A stretch of 64,000 nt of DNA from Dysgonamonadaceae bacterium (GTDB taxonomy: Bacteria > Bacteroidota > Bacteroidia > Bacteroidales > Azobacteroidaceae): NCBI GenBank assembly GCA_031269685.1, contig JAISYU010000075.1, forward strand, positions 35,914-99,913, read 5' to 3'. Shown here one piece after another: positions 1-9,204 of this stretch. The position numbers and the translations under genes are program-made. Every line of letters starts with the position of its first letter. The stretch's first letter is position 1. A model generated the notes under the pieces. That model was not told the origin of the DNA. It worked only from the letters and a program-made list of their open reading frames with translations, and did not search any database.

Positions 1-26
1 CCCCTTTGCTGTTTTTTAGCGGAATA

Positions 27-58
27 TTTGGTTAATCCAGATATTAGGCTTACCTTTG
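27..58 (+). promoter_or_regulatory. Promoter of sufB
   Basis: TTTG at 27-30 and TACCTTTG at 51-58 are separated by 20 bp, matching the Bacteroidetes -33/-7 pattern. The start codon of sufB follows 16 nt after the -7 box. Confidence 0.75.
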
Positions 59-74
59 TTCGATAAAAACGGCT

Positions 75-1520
75 ATGTCAGACGGCAAAAACATTCTTAA
101 CGATTTAACCAATAAGGAGTATGAGTACGGCTTTTCAAGTAATATCCGTACCGACTTCGCCCCTGCGGGGTTGAACGAGGAGGTAATACGGTTTATCTCT
201 GCCAGGAAACGGGAGCCGGAATGGCTGCTCAAGTTTCGTCTTGATGCTTTTCGTTACTGGCAAACACTTGAGATGCCCGACTGGGCTCACCTGCGCATAC
301 CTCCGATAGACTATCAGGATATAATTTACTACGCTGCACCGAAGACGACGCTCCCGTCAGCGGCTGACGGTGAGATAGATCCCGAACTTGAAAGGACCTT
401 TGACAAGCTTGGCATACCGCTTAATGAGCGTAAGGCGGCTGCGGGGATTGCGGTGGATGCTGTTATGGACAGTGTTTCCGTGAAGACGACTTTTAAGGCG
501 GATCTTGCTGCGCGGGAAATAATCTTCTGTTCGTTCAGCGAGGCTGTTCTGGAATATCCCGAATTGGTCAGGAAATATCTCGGAAGTGTTGTCCCGTATC
601 GTGACAATTACTTTGCGGCGCTCAACTCGGCGGTATTCAGTGATGGTTCTTTTGCTTTTATCCCGAAAGGAGTACGTTGTCCGCGGGAACTTTCCACATA
701 TTTTCGCATTAACGCTATGAAGACGGGACAGTTTGAGCGTACTTTGATTATCGCCGAGGAAGATTCTTATGTTAGTTACCTCGAAGGTTGCACGGCGCCG
801 ATGCGTGATGAGAACCAGTTACATGCGGCGATTGTCGAGATAATAGCCTTTGACCGTGCGCAGGTTAAGTATTCGACTGTTCAGAATTGGTATCCGGGCG
901 ACAGGCAGGGTAGGGGAGGGATTTATAATTTCGTTACTAAACGTGGGATCTGTCGGGGCGAATCGTCGAAGATTTCTTGGACGCAGGTTGAGACCGGTTC
1001 TGCTATCACGTGGAAATATCCTTCCTGTATATTGCTGGGGGATAACTCTATCGGTGAGTTTTATTCGGTTGCGGTGACGAACAATTTCCAGCAGGCTGAT
1101 ACGGGGACGAAGATGTTACACATAGGAAAGAACACACGCAGCCTGATAGTTTCAAAGGGAATCTCTGCCGGGCGCAGTGAGAACAGTTACCGAGGGCTGG
1201 TTCAGGTCAATGCCGGAGCGGAGAATGCCCGCAATCATTCCCAGTGTGACAGCCTGTTACTTGGAAGCGACTGTGGCGCTCATACTTTCCCCTACATGGA
1301 CATCAGGAATGAGACGGCGGTTGTTGAGCATGAGGCTACTACGTCAAAGATTAACGCTGACCAGTTGTTTTATTGCAACCAGCGCGGCATTTCGACGGAG
1401 GAGGCTATTTCGCTGATTGTTAATGGGTATGCGAAGGAGGTACTGAGTAAGTTACCTATGGAGTTTGCTGTCGAGGCTCAGAAGTTGCTTTCTGTTAGCC
1501 TTGAGGGCAGTGTAGGATGA
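75..1520 (+). CDS. sufB: Fe-S cluster assembly scaffold protein SufB
   Basis: SufB is the scaffold subunit of the cytosolic SUF machinery and normally works with SufC (ATPase) and SufD to build Fe-S clusters. The 481-residue product is full length for the family. The conserved C-terminal core is clear: [11 protein letters not shown] with Cys400, matching the Cys of E. coli SufB that takes part in cluster assembly, and VEHEATTS with Glu420, followed by [11 protein letters not shown] and the typical C-terminal SLEGSVG. The ATG at 75 follows a consensus promoter and gives the usual N-terminus (KYEYGF-like, [24 protein letters not shown]). In most Bacteroidales sufC, sufD and sufS follow directly. 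Here a terminator follows instead, and the next gene is on the other strand, so sufB is monocistronic. Confidence 0.97.
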   Translation: MSDGKNILNDLTNKEYEYGFSSNIRTDFAPAGLNEEVIRFISARKREPEWLLKFRLDAFRYWQTLEMPDWAHLRIPPIDYQDIIYYAAPKTTLPSAADGEIDPELERTFDKLGIPLNERKAAAGIAVDAVMDSVSVKTTFKADLAAREIIFCSFSEAVLEYPELVRKYLGSVVPYRDNYFAALNSAVFSDGSFAFIPKGVRCPRELSTYFRINAMKTGQFERTLIIAEEDSYVSYLEGCTAPMRDENQLHAAIVEIIAFDRAQVKYSTVQNWYPGDRQGRGGIYNFVTKRGICRGESSKISWTQVETGSAITWKYPSCILLGDNSIGEFYSVAVTNNFQQADTGTKMLHIGKNTRSLIVSKGISAGRSENSYRGLVQVNAGAENARNHSQCDSLLLGSDCGAHTFPYMDIRNETAVVEHEATTSKINADQLFYCNQRGISTEEAISLIVNGYAKEVLSKLPMEFAVEAQKLLSVSLEGSVG

Positions 1521-1568
1521 GTTATGGCAGGGTATTGACGATTATTGTGAATTATTAATATTATTGAA

Positions 1569-1606
1569 GGCGGCGGGGTGCAGTGATGCATCCCGCTGCT
1601 GCTTTT
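1569..1606 (+). terminator. Rho-independent terminator after sufB
   Basis: A GC-rich hairpin with arms 1569-1582 and 1587-1600 (some G-T pairs, 4-nt loop) is followed by a short T run. It lies 49 nt after the sufB stop and would end that transcript before the convergent gene. Confidence 0.7.
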
Positions 1607-1686
1607 ATGGTGGTTAGCGGTTACTTTTGCAGGAAGCCCTGTTAAACGAGTTTATTGACGTCCTATGCCGGCTTTGCCTGCGTCGC

Positions 1687-2301
1687 CTAATACACAGGGA
1701 ATAGAATAAACACAGTTGCGTCCCACACGGCGTGCGAGATGACAATCGGCACGAGGTTTTTATTGTAGCGGTACATCACGCCCCAGAAGAGTCCGCAAAC
1801 CAGAGCCGCCATTATAAGCATGAAATTAAACGACCAGATGTGTACCAGCGTATAGACTGACGCCGTGACGATAAGCGCCGTCCATTCTCCGTATCTTTCT
1901 ATCAACGAATGTTGCACATAGCCACGCCAAAAGATTTCTTCTGCCGGACCGATAATGAGAAGCAACCCAATCGCGATCAATGTTTTACTTTGCCCCTCTT
2001 TTAGGGCGTAGATACCCTCAACCTGCGGGCGGGCAAAGTCGAACAGTGATGCCGAAAAGAGATCGCCGAAATAGAATATAACCCAAAGCGCGGCGGCGGA
2101 AAGCAGTCCCAGGGCGACGGCTTTAAGGTTGAGTTTAAACTGCTTCGGAATTTCCCTGCGTTGTGTTATGCTGATTCCGATTAGCGCTAACGCCGAAACG
2201 GACATGGTTATCCAGAAGTTGAACATGTGTTTTGTCCAGGGCGAAAACATCACGAACCACAACACGGCGGCAAGGGATAGGAAAACGGGCATCTTTTTCA
2301 T
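1687..2301 (-). CDS. CPBP family intramembrane metalloprotease
   Basis: A 204-residue, highly hydrophobic protein of the CPBP (CAAX/Abi) family of membrane-embedded glutamate proteases. The family motifs are visible in order: EEIFWRGYVQ (motif 1, EExxxR type) near residue 122, HIWSFN (motif 2) near 154, and HAVWD (motif 3) near 190. About six membrane segments are expected. The substrate is unknown; relatives process prenylated or bacteriocin-type peptides or act in self-immunity. The start codon overlaps the stop of the upstream menA-like gene by 4 bp (ATGA), so the two are translationally coupled. Confidence 0.85.
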   Translation of the reverse strand: MKKMPVFLSLAAVLWFVMFSPWTKHMFNFWITMSVSALALIGISITQRREIPKQFKLNLKAVALGLLSAAALWVIFYFGDLFSASLFDFARPQVEGIYALKEGQSKTLIAIGLLLIIGPAEEIFWRGYVQHSLIERYGEWTALIVTASVYTLVHIWSFNFMLIMAALVCGLFWGVMYRYNKNLVPIVISHAVWDATVFILFPVY

Positions 2302-3212
2302 ACGATGAGCGCAATTATAAGTCCGACCGTCATTAAGACGCTAAAACCGAGTTGCAGTTGCGCGGTCATCCTGTCGACATCATTTATGGGCGAAGTATCT
2401 GATGATCGCGCTTTTAACATGGTTTTACAGTTACGGACGGCGATCGGGACAGTCAGCCACGTCAGCAAAGTCCATACCGGCAGAATGTGCAGCAAAATCA
2501 TCACGACAACCGCAGAATACGTGAAAACCGTCAGCAGGCAATAGTAGAAGATCGACGCTTTGAGACCCAACAGTTTGGCAAAAGTCGTAGTTCCCGCTGC
2601 TTTGTCGCGTTGCATGTCGCGCGTATTGTTACTGTGCAGCACGTTTACGGTTATGAAAACTTCGGGCAGCGCCACCCAAAATAAAAGCCACTCGTAGTAA
2701 CCAAGCATCACGAAGGCAACGCCCATCACAATCGAAGGTCCAAAGATAATGAAGATCAGGAGGTCGCCGAGTGCGCGGGATTTCAGCAGAAAATAGAACA
2801 GGCAAGCAGCGATTCCGACGACGCCTACGTAAAGCAGTCCGACGCCCGAAAAGTGAAGCAACAGCAGTCCGACGGCAATTCCCACCGCCAAAAAAGTCAA
2901 GCCGAAGGTCAAAATCTGTTTCGGTTGGAAACGACCCGAAGTAAGCGACGTCGCTCCCGGATTGCCTGCTTTGTCGATGCCGGTGCGGAAATCGTGGTAA
3001 TCGCTAATAAGGTTGCCGGCGGAATGAAACAGCACCGCGCCCAGCACCGCGAGCGCGCCTAAGTACCACCGCGACTCAATGTTGGGGAATACATTCCCTT
3101 TCTTTATAAGCCAGATCGTGTCGAGCAATGCGACGATTGCAGGACTGAGCGAAACAGGATACGACCATGGGCGCACCGCCTCTATCCAATCTTTTAAAAC
3201 AAGTCTTTTCAT
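2298..3212 (-). CDS. menA: 1,4-dihydroxy-2-naphthoate polyprenyltransferase-like (UbiA family)
   Basis: A 304-residue UbiA-superfamily membrane prenyltransferase with about eight hydrophobic segments. The first Asp-rich motif appears as NLISDYHDFRTGIDK (NxxxDxxD form) near residues 67-81. The second appears as NNTRDMQRDKAAGTTT near residues 195-210. The family transfers a polyprenyl chain to an aromatic acceptor. In Bacteroidales the usual member is MenA, which makes demethylmenaquinone for anaerobic respiration, so MenA is the best call, but no other men gene is in the window. It forms a two-gene unit with the downstream CPBP protease. A TACCTTTG box (minus strand, 3301-3308) upstream is a possible promoter. 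Confidence 0.85.
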   Translation of the reverse strand: MKRLVLKDWIEAVRPWSYPVSLSPAIVALLDTIWLIKKGNVFPNIESRWYLGALAVLGAVLFHSAGNLISDYHDFRTGIDKAGNPGATSLTSGRFQPKQILTFGLTFLAVGIAVGLLLLHFSGVGLLYVGVVGIAACLFYFLLKSRALGDLLIFIIFGPSIVMGVAFVMLGYYEWLLFWVALPEVFITVNVLHSNNTRDMQRDKAAGTTTFAKLLGLKASIFYYCLLTVFTYSAVVVMILLHILPVWTLLTWLTVPIAVRNCKTMLKARSSDTSPINDVDRMTAQLQLGFSVLMTVGLIIALIV

Positions 3213-3434
3213 TGTTATTTCAGTATGTGGGGGATTGTTGCGTCCTGTTTTGTATAATTTGACATATACAGGCAGTCACATCCCCGGTTAAAAATCGTTA
3301 CAAAGGTAATATAAAATGTAATATCTTTGACGTCTTTTAGCCGAAATTTACCGTCGCCGCTAAGGATTTTCCCCCTCTCCGCCGCTTTTTTTGGGGTTGT
3401 TAGCGGTAAATTTTTGCAGGAGCTAGTGCTGACA

Positions 3435-3522
3435 GGACGGCTGGCAGCAGGAGACAGGACGGCTGTCAGCAGGAGACAGGACGGCTGTCAGCCGGAGACA
3501 GAGCGGCTGTCAGCACGAGCTC
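3435..3522. repeat. Tandem array, four units of 22 bp
   Basis: Four 22-bp units start at 3435, 3457, 3479 and 3501, with a partial unit before them. Units 1-3 differ at one or two positions and unit 4 is more diverged. Units 2 and 3 contain the inverted repeat CTGTC-N7-GACAG when read across the unit boundary. The unit length is not a multiple of three, so a coding role is unlikely. The array lies between menA and the HU/DUF4469 gene. Confidence 0.9.
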
Positions 3523-3530
3523 GGTCGGAA

Positions 3531-3662
3531 TTTACGGTCAAAAATGGTCGGTTTTACCGCTTTATTTCATCAAAATACGCCCGTAATCTGTCAGATTTTA
3601 CGGTCAAAATTGGTCGATTTCTACGCTTTATTTTATCAAAATATACCTCTAAACGGCAAAAA
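3531..3662. repeat. Direct duplication, two copies of 66 bp
   Basis: Copy 1 (3531-3596) and copy 2 (3597-3662) both begin TTTACGGTCAAAA and share GCTTTATTT and ATCAAAATA blocks in register. The period, 66 bp, is three times the 22-bp unit of the neighbouring array, although the sequence is unrelated. Confidence 0.8.
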
Positions 3663-3688
3663 GAAAGCAGCAGACTTTCGCCTGCTGC
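3656..3688 (-). terminator. Possible terminator, minus strand
   Basis: GCAGCAG (3667-3673) pairs with CTGCTGC (3682-3688). Read on the minus strand, the stem is followed by a T-rich run (3656-3666). It would end transcripts of the HU/DUF4469 gene after about 190 nt of repeat-containing 3' region. Confidence 0.55.
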
Positions 3689-3720
3689 CTGCCTTCATTA
3701 AATATTATAGCCTCTGAGAA

Positions 3721-3896
3721 ATGTTTCTTGCTGCCCCTTCCTTATGTCCTGTTGTCTCTCGGATCTGTTTCTTATTGCCCTTTCCTGCTGTCCTGTCGTT
3801 CCTTGAACCTGTTTCTTATCTCCCTCACTCTCAGCCTTATAGTTCCTTGAACTTGTTTCCTGCTGCCCCTTCCTGCGGTCTTACTGTTTGTTGGAC
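3721..3896. repeat. Tandem array, four units of 44 bp, running into a CDS end
   Basis: Units begin at 3721, 3765, 3809 and 3853, each opening with a tTGTTTC block. Two of them share CCTTGAAC at the end. The period is exactly 44 bp, twice the 22 bp seen nearby. The last unit covers the final codons of the HU/DUF4469 gene on the minus strand, so that gene's C-terminus is partly made of repeat sequence. Confidence 0.8.
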
Positions 3897-4675
3897 TTGC
3901 CGCCCTGTTTATTCTGTCCTGCCTCTTCCTGCCCCTCTTCTGCGGGCGTTACATAGCCGATCAGTTCTACGGGGTAGATTACTACGCGGGGAGTTTTCAA
4001 CTGTTTTTTCCCGCTGCCGGAGTACATGGTAGTTATTTTCAGGTTTAACTTCTCGTTGTTGAGGATACCTGAGGGCGCAACTATAATCAGTTCGCCCGGG
4101 TTGTTAACTATCACGTCTACCGACGGCACTTTGTATTCAACTCCTGTGCCTGACGAGACGGAGATAAAACTGACGCATACCTTTGCATCGGGCGGCGTTC
4201 CGACGTCTATCTTTATGTTGTGCCCATAGATTTTGACGTTTCCGCCCCTTGTGATTTTGCTGTCTATCGCCCCTGTTTTTATGTCGTGCACGGAGACGAT
4301 CCTGATAGGGATCTGCGGCTCTACCTTTTGCAGCGCCGTGTTTTGTACCGCCTCTAAAAGTTTGTCGGTAGGGGTTATCTTTATCGAGGCTTGCGCTGGA
4401 TATTCGCCGTCCTCAAAGAGACCGGGGATCGTCGGGTGGAGGTTCTCGATACTTGACGAGTACGAGAAACCGTTCCGCATCCAGTCGAGCAGGATTTCGT
4501 TACGCGCTACCTCGACCGCCATCGCCATTGGCTTACTGATTCCGTAGTTCCTGCTGGCGATTGATTCTGCGAGGTCTTCTTCGTTGAAGATCTTCTGGTT
4601 TACTACCTGAGCCGAGTATTTCTTCTTCGGGTCGTTTCTAAGAGAGTTCACTCTCATTATGTACTTTATTACCAT
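3881..4675 (-). CDS. HU-like DNA-binding / DUF4469 domain protein
   Basis: A 264-residue protein of a family common in Bacteroidales. The N-terminal ~125 residues resemble the degenerate IHF/HU-like domain of these proteins (N-terminal beta strand, KIFNEEDLAESIASRN helix, then an SIKITPT-type strand). Residues ~130-245 fit the DUF4469 immunoglobulin-like fold, with a conserved-looking strand pattern around GGNVKIYGHNIKI. The tail is Glu/Gln/Lys-rich and low in complexity, and its last codons lie in a 44-bp tandem repeat. No signal peptide is evident, so it is probably cytoplasmic. The biological role of the family is not known; DNA binding is inferred only from the fold. MRVNSLRN, six codons in, is an alternative start. 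Confidence 0.7.
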   Translation of the reverse strand: MVIKYIMRVNSLRNDPKKKYSAQVVNQKIFNEEDLAESIASRNYGISKPMAMAVEVARNEILLDWMRNGFSYSSSIENLHPTIPGLFEDGEYPAQASIKITPTDKLLEAVQNTALQKVEPQIPIRIVSVHDIKTGAIDSKITRGGNVKIYGHNIKIDVGTPPDAKVCVSFISVSSGTGVEYKVPSVDVIVNNPGELIIVAPSGILNNEKLNLKITTMYSGSGKKQLKTPRVVIYPVELIGYVTPAEEGQEEAGQNKQGGKSNKQ

Positions 4676-5282
4676 CTCTTTGTTATTTTTAAACAGTTTA
4701 GTTATTACCGTTGAGTTCGCGTTATAAATAAATAAGTATTGTTATTTAACTCCCGTTTCGCAGCGCTTCCTTAGTTTGCACCTTGAAACCGGCTGCAAAG
4801 GTATAACATAAAATCAGACCCGTCAAGCGATATTGTGACTATGTTAGCTCTATTTTTGGCGGTATCTGACGCAGTCTGGCGCTTACTTCTTAACAATCAG
4901 CGACTAACACCGAACAAATATTTCTTTAATTTAAGCGAATTTTTATGGTAATCGTTGAAAAAGTTAACGGTTTCAGTTATTGATTTTGGAAGGCTCGCCG
5001 TATTCATTTTCCGTTATTGTTAAAATATTATTACCTAATTTTACTAAAAACGCATCCTGCATATTGTATGTTTACATCTTAATCCTGAACTTTGCACCCT
5101 TAAACAGTATATAATATACGTAATGATTATCAGTAAAGCAGTTGTTGTTTTTCGCTACATTGGCGGTTTGACTTGACAATATTTCCGCCACAGGGCGGGA
5201 CAGGGTCAATAAAATTTAAGGTTCTCAAAACAATTCCTTTATTTATTTGTTTAGGTATATATATGCAAAATTGCTATTTATT
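4676..5282. other. Intergenic region, 607 bp
   Basis: AT-rich DNA between the divergent HU/DUF4469 gene and the secreted-paralogue operon. It holds the minus-strand promoter at 4796-4826. A weak plus-strand promoter candidate (TTG near 5065, then N20, then GAACTTTG near 5087-5095) would give a leader of about 190 nt. A small CCGCC/GGCGG hairpin lies near 5185-5200. No reading frame or RNA gene was recognised. Confidence 0.5.
4796..4826 (-). promoter_or_regulatory. Promoter of the HU/DUF4469 gene
   Basis: On the minus strand TTG (4824-4826), N20, TACCTTTG (4796-4803). The leader to the start codon at 4675 would be about 115 nt. Confidence 0.65.
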
Positions 5283-6134
5283 ATGAAAGTACTATTTATT
5301 TCACTGCTCATCCTGATTCCCATAACGGGATTACATGCGCAGGTAACAATCGGGTCAACCGATGATCCCGCTCCGGCGGCGCTGCTTGACTTAAAGGAGC
5401 ATCCACCGACCAATAATAATGTGACGGCAGAGACAGGCGGATTATTATTGCCAAGGGTTAAGTTAAGTGACCCGACTGTTTTCGGGCTTACCGGAAGTGA
5501 CGGTAATCTCTTGAACAAGACAGGGATGCTGGTCTATAACGTGAACGAAAAGCGGTCTAAGGGTTTAGTGAAGGCTATTTACCAGTGGACGGGCGATAAG
5601 TGGGAACTGCTGCGGAAAGTGACTACCACAGGCGGTAGCCCGGGCAGCGCCTTAACAAAGAAGGTTATTTACGAAAGTCTCAAAGATGGGGACGGTAAAC
5701 CGATTGGGGCTGACCCTACCAGGACAGTTTCCATCGGTAGATTTGAGTTCAGGCTGGATCGAAGCAATGTATTAGATAAGGGTTCTACGAAGACTTTCAG
5801 GTCTATTCCTCAGATAAGAATAAAGGTCGGTGAGTCCGGGACGTTTAGATGGTATTTCAACCAGTACTGGGATTTAGATTTGCAGCCTTCTGGTCAGATT
5901 AACAATAGTTATTCTTTTGAATATATGAATAAGTCGCTGACAGCCGGAAATTGGACGGAGTGTACTATTACTGATAATATTATACATACGATGTCGCTGC
6001 TGGAAAGGAATGAGATGTGGCTCTTTGACCATATTAACAGCAAAATATATAATGTCCAGTTTTTAGCATTAGGGAACTCTACTTCAGATGATGCTCATCC
6101 TAAAACGTACGCTATAATTGCGCGCGAGTATTAA
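5283..6134 (+). CDS. Secreted protein of unknown function, paralogue 1 of 3
   Basis: A 283-residue product beginning at the ATG at 5283. An upstream TTG (5247) would put extra residues before a good signal peptide (MKVLFISLLILIPITGLHAQ, cut after HAQ) and is less likely. The mature N-terminus reads VTIGSTDDPAPAALLDLKE and soon GGLLLPRVKLSD, a motif pair shared with the next two proteins. A central KKVIYESL...GRFEFRL segment and the C-terminus YNVQFLAL...YAIIAREY are also shared. I know similar N-termini from secreted Bacteroidales proteins but no assigned function. It starts an operon of three tandem paralogues separated by 19 and 17 nt. A cell-surface or extracellular role is inferred from the signal peptide alone. 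Confidence 0.8.
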   Translation: MKVLFISLLILIPITGLHAQVTIGSTDDPAPAALLDLKEHPPTNNNVTAETGGLLLPRVKLSDPTVFGLTGSDGNLLNKTGMLVYNVNEKRSKGLVKAIYQWTGDKWELLRKVTTTGGSPGSALTKKVIYESLKDGDGKPIGADPTRTVSIGRFEFRLDRSNVLDKGSTKTFRSIPQIRIKVGESGTFRWYFNQYWDLDLQPSGQINNSYSFEYMNKSLTAGNWTECTITDNIIHTMSLLERNEMWLFDHINSKIYNVQFLALGNSTSDDAHPKTYAIIAREY

Positions 6135-6153
6135 CCATTTAAATAGATTGTAT

Positions 6154-6927
6154 ATGAAAGTTATTAATAGAATAAACGCTTTGTGGCTCCTTTTTGTACT
6201 GCCTGCCGCAACACAGGCGCAGGTTTCAATCGGCACCAAGATGCCGGACCGGTCGGCGCTGCTGCAAGTCGGCGAATATGTTTCCCCTACTGCCGGCGAT
6301 GAGACTTCAAAACTTGGCGGCATACTGCTGCCCAGGGTTGAACTGACGGACCTGAATAAGGCGTGCGTGATTAGTGAAGGTTCCCCCGCAGAGCAGAAGA
6401 CCGAGATGACGGGTGCGATTGTCTATAATGTCGGAACAACCAACGGCATAGAAGAAGGACTCTACGAATGGGACGGAAGCCAGTGGAGCTCGCTGGAAAC
6501 TGAGACGAATATTATCGGCTCGACTACCAAAAAGTCGATAAAGAGAGTTACTTCCGCTCAATTCGAAACTAATTATCCTGAGGTTCAGATGGGTATCTTT
6601 AAGTTCAGGATGCAGCCGACTAGTTATATATACCAAAGGATACCTCAGATTGCCCTTGTAAATAGTGCTACACCGTACAATGTTTGGTGGCATGTTACCG
6701 AATATTCTAGTGGCTCTGACTTAAGGCATGACCTTTTCTACGCAAAGCTTGGTACGGCTAATGAGTTTAAACATATTGCCCCAAATAATATCCTGAATCC
6801 AAATAATGTGCGACATGAGGTCTGGGTACCGGACACGAACAACAATAAACTGTATCACGCACAGTTTATTATCGCGGACTGGGGATTAAGTGTACCAATA
6901 TATGCGATAATAGTGACAGAGTATTAA
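6154..6927 (+). CDS. Secreted protein of unknown function, paralogue 2 of 3
   Basis: A 257-residue product. The ATG at 6154 gives the signal peptide MKVINRINALWLLFVLPAAT ending in QAQ; an upstream TTG overlapping the previous gene is rejected. The mature protein starts VSIGTKMPDRSALLQVGEY and has GGILLPRVELTDL near residue 60, the same motif pair as paralogues 1 and 3. The middle (KKSIKRVT...MGIFKFRM) and end (LYHAQFIIADW...YAIIVTEY) also align with them by eye. Sequence between the motifs differs strongly, so this is an old duplication under diversifying or relaxed change rather than a recent copy. Confidence 0.8.
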   Translation: MKVINRINALWLLFVLPAATQAQVSIGTKMPDRSALLQVGEYVSPTAGDETSKLGGILLPRVELTDLNKACVISEGSPAEQKTEMTGAIVYNVGTTNGIEEGLYEWDGSQWSSLETETNIIGSTTKKSIKRVTSAQFETNYPEVQMGIFKFRMQPTSYIYQRIPQIALVNSATPYNVWWHVTEYSSGSDLRHDLFYAKLGTANEFKHIAPNNILNPNNVRHEVWVPDTNNNKLYHAQFIIADWGLSVPIYAIIVTEY

Positions 6928-6944
6928 TTAAACAATAATAAGAG

Positions 6945-7745
6945 ATGAAGACAACAAAGAAACTGGGACTGTTATTAGTTTTCCTTTGCATCGTTAGCGC
7001 TGTCCGCGCCAATGTTACAATAGGACTGCTGGAAGCGCCCGCCAAAGGAGCGCTGCTCCAACTCAAGAATATCGAACCTACACCAGCAACACAACCAGGA
7101 GACGCAAACGCCAATAAAGGCTTGCTGCTGCCGCGCGTGAAACTGACCGCGCTCAATTCACTCGCCCCATTCGGTAACGTAAGCGCAACCAATCATGTCG
7201 GGCTGCTCGTCTATAACATCACCGAAGACGAACCAAAGAAACTGAAGAAAGGCGTCTCGGTATGGACAGGCACGGAGTGGAACATCATCAAAAGTCTAAC
7301 CATTGATCTTGGTACGGTTAAAGACCTGGGCGTAAAAAAGGTGCAGTATACTGACATAACGCCAGACTTCTTCAAGAACGTAACTCTCGACAGCCTGCGC
7401 ATATTTATGGATGTTGGTAGCAGTTCACAATACGCTATCCCGTACATGATGCTTACCCCGAATGTTCCACAGGGAAGGACGAAGAGCTACAATATCAACT
7501 ACTTATGGTTCAAGGTAGAGGGAACTACTACTACATATAATGATGCCACTTCCAAAACGGAGTTTAACAATTCAACTAACACCCCACACGCCTTAACCGC
7601 CGAAACACTGAAAACAAACATGCGCAGTGAAGCATGGATCATAGACGATGAAAGCAACGCAATCTACCGCTCTAACTACTTTGTAGTGGGTGATGATGAT
7701 ATAGGCAATGACAGGACCTACACAATAATTAACGAAGCCTTCTAA
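6945..7745 (+). CDS. Secreted protein of unknown function, paralogue 3 of 3
   Basis: A 266-residue product with signal peptide MKTTKKLGLLLVFLCIVSAV ending near RAN. The mature start is VTIGLLEAPAKGALLQLKN, followed by KGLLLPRVKLTAL near residue 65 and the phrase VGLLVYNITED, which matches GMLVYNVNEK of paralogue 1. A WTGTEWNII segment matches WTGDKWELL of paralogue 1 and WDGSQWSSL of paralogue 2. The C-terminus ends IYRSNYFVVGDD...YTIINEAF. It is the last gene of the operon, and a strong hairpin follows at 7769-7805. Function unknown. Confidence 0.8.
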   Translation: MKTTKKLGLLLVFLCIVSAVRANVTIGLLEAPAKGALLQLKNIEPTPATQPGDANANKGLLLPRVKLTALNSLAPFGNVSATNHVGLLVYNITEDEPKKLKKGVSVWTGTEWNIIKSLTIDLGTVKDLGVKKVQYTDITPDFFKNVTLDSLRIFMDVGSSSQYAIPYMMLTPNVPQGRTKSYNINYLWFKVEGTTTTYNDATSKTEFNNSTNTPHALTAETLKTNMRSEAWIIDDESNAIYRSNYFVVGDDDIGNDRTYTIINEAF

Positions 7746-7768
7746 TAACATAAGGCAACGAAAAGCAA

Positions 7769-7805
7769 GCGCCCCGCGAAAGTATCGTCTACTTCCGCGG
7801 GGCGC
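7769..7805. terminator. Bidirectional terminator hairpin
   Basis: A 16-bp stem (7769-7784 with 7790-7805, one mismatch, 5-nt loop) of very high GC content lies between two convergent transcription units. On the minus strand it is followed by a T-rich stretch, so it can end the tkt-rpiB-xylA transcript; it would also stop the secreted-paralogue operon. Confidence 0.85.
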
Positions 7806-7837
7806 AATGTGTTGCAACGCCTTCCGGCAGGCAATGA

Positions 7838-9154
7838 TTAGATGTACATGTTGATGATCGCCTCGTAAAGTTCCTGCTTGCCGCTGACCTGCTCAGGCTC
7901 TCCATTTGCCGCAGCATAAGCGTTAAGGTCTTCCAGCGACAGCCTTCCCTCCTCAAACTCTTTGCCCTTCCCGGCGTCAAATGAGGAATAACGCTCCTTC
8001 AACATCGCAAGATACGGCGACCGCTCAAGTACTGCCGCCGCTACCTCCAACGCCCGCGCAAAAGCATCCATTCCGGCTATGTGCGCAATGAAGATGTCCT
8101 CCAAGTCGGTACTGCTGCGGCGTGTCTTGGCGTCGAAGTTAGTACCCCCGCCCTGAAGCCCGCCGTTCCTCAGGATAACGATCATCGCTTGCGTAAGCTC
8201 GTTGATGTCTATCGGGAACTGATCCGTGTCCCATCCATTCTGACTGTCTCCCCTGTTAGCGTCAATAGATCCAAGCATTCCCGCGTCGGCTGCCGCCTGT
8301 AACTCGTGCTCGAAAGTGTGACCCGCAAGCGTCGCATGGTTGACCTCGATGTTAAGTTTGAAGTCCCTGTCAAGGTCGTTAGCACGCAAAAAGCCAATAA
8401 CCGTCTCCGCATCGACGTCATATTGATGCTTAGTCGGCTCCATGGGTTTAGGCTCAATGAGGAACGTCCCCCTGAACCCGCGAGCACGAGCATAGTCACG
8501 GGCTGCAGTGAGCAGTTGCGCCAGATGCTTCTTCTCCCGCTTCATGTCGGTGTTGAGAAGCGTGTAGTAACCTTCACGCCCTCCCCAAAAGACGTAGTTT
8601 TGCCCGCCAAGTTCAATAGTTGCATCAATGGCATTCTTAATCTGTACGGCTGCCCTGGCAAGAACGTTGAAGTCCGGGTTAGTCGCCGCACCGTTAGTGT
8701 AACGCTTGTGCCCAAATACATTAGCCGTCCCCCAGAGTAACTTGATGCCCGTCTCCTGCTGCTTTTGCTTCGCGTAAGCAATGATCGCCTTCTGGTTTCT
8801 TTCGTATTCCTCGATCGACGAGCCTTCAGCTATCAAGTCAATGTCGTGGAAACAGTAATACTCGATGCCAAGCTTTTGCATCAGTTCAAAGCCTGCATCA
8901 ATCTTTTGCTTGGCAATGATGAGCGGAGTGTCGCCCTTCGCCCATTCAAACGTCTTCGTTCCCGGTCCGAATGGATCTCCGCCGTCCGCGCACAGTGTGT
9001 GCCACCACGCCATTGAGAACTTAAACCAGTCTTTCATTTTCTTTCCGTAAACGACCTTTTCTGCATCGTAATAACGGAACGCAAGAGGGCTCTTACTGGT
9101 TATACCCTCGAACTTGATTTTCCCAATTTCAGGGAAGTATTCCTTTGTTGACAT
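7838..9154 (-). CDS. xylA: Xylose isomerase
   Basis: Converts D-xylose to D-xylulose in the cytoplasm. The 438-residue product is full length for the class II (long) enzymes found in Bacteroidetes. Signature segments are FHDIDL (active-site His region), [20 protein letters not shown], the metal-ligand motif [34 protein letters not shown] and [17 protein letters not shown]. It is the last gene of the tkt-rpiB-xylA set, 50 nt after rpiB. No xylulokinase, xylose transporter or AraC/ROK-type regulator is in the window, so xylulose phosphorylation must be encoded elsewhere. Confidence 0.98.
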   Translation of the reverse strand: MSTKEYFPEIGKIKFEGITSKSPLAFRYYDAEKVVYGKKMKDWFKFSMAWWHTLCADGGDPFGPGTKTFEWAKGDTPLIIAKQKIDAGFELMQKLGIEYYCFHDIDLIAEGSSIEEYERNQKAIIAYAKQKQQETGIKLLWGTANVFGHKRYTNGAATNPDFNVLARAAVQIKNAIDATIELGGQNYVFWGGREGYYTLLNTDMKREKKHLAQLLTAARDYARARGFRGTFLIEPKPMEPTKHQYDVDAETVIGFLRANDLDRDFKLNIEVNHATLAGHTFEHELQAAADAGMLGSIDANRGDSQNGWDTDQFPIDINELTQAMIVILRNGGLQGGGTNFDAKTRRSSTDLEDIFIAHIAGMDAFARALEVAAAVLERSPYLAMLKERYSSFDAGKGKEFEEGRLSLEDLNAYAAANGEPEQVSGKQELYEAIINMYI

Positions 9155-9204
9155 AAGTGTTTGGTGTTTGTTATTCGTTTATCTTTCTTCTTTGTGTCCG
9201 TTGA

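Noticed and set aside
3327-3701. 124-codon plus-strand frame
   Set aside because: It runs through the 22-bp and 66-bp repeats, has no recognisable protein feature and no promoter. The 22-bp unit shifts frame at each copy.
3721-4032. 103-codon plus-strand frame
   Set aside because: Built from the 44-bp repeat and the antisense of the HU/DUF4469 gene; composition is Leu/Pro/Ser-rich noise.
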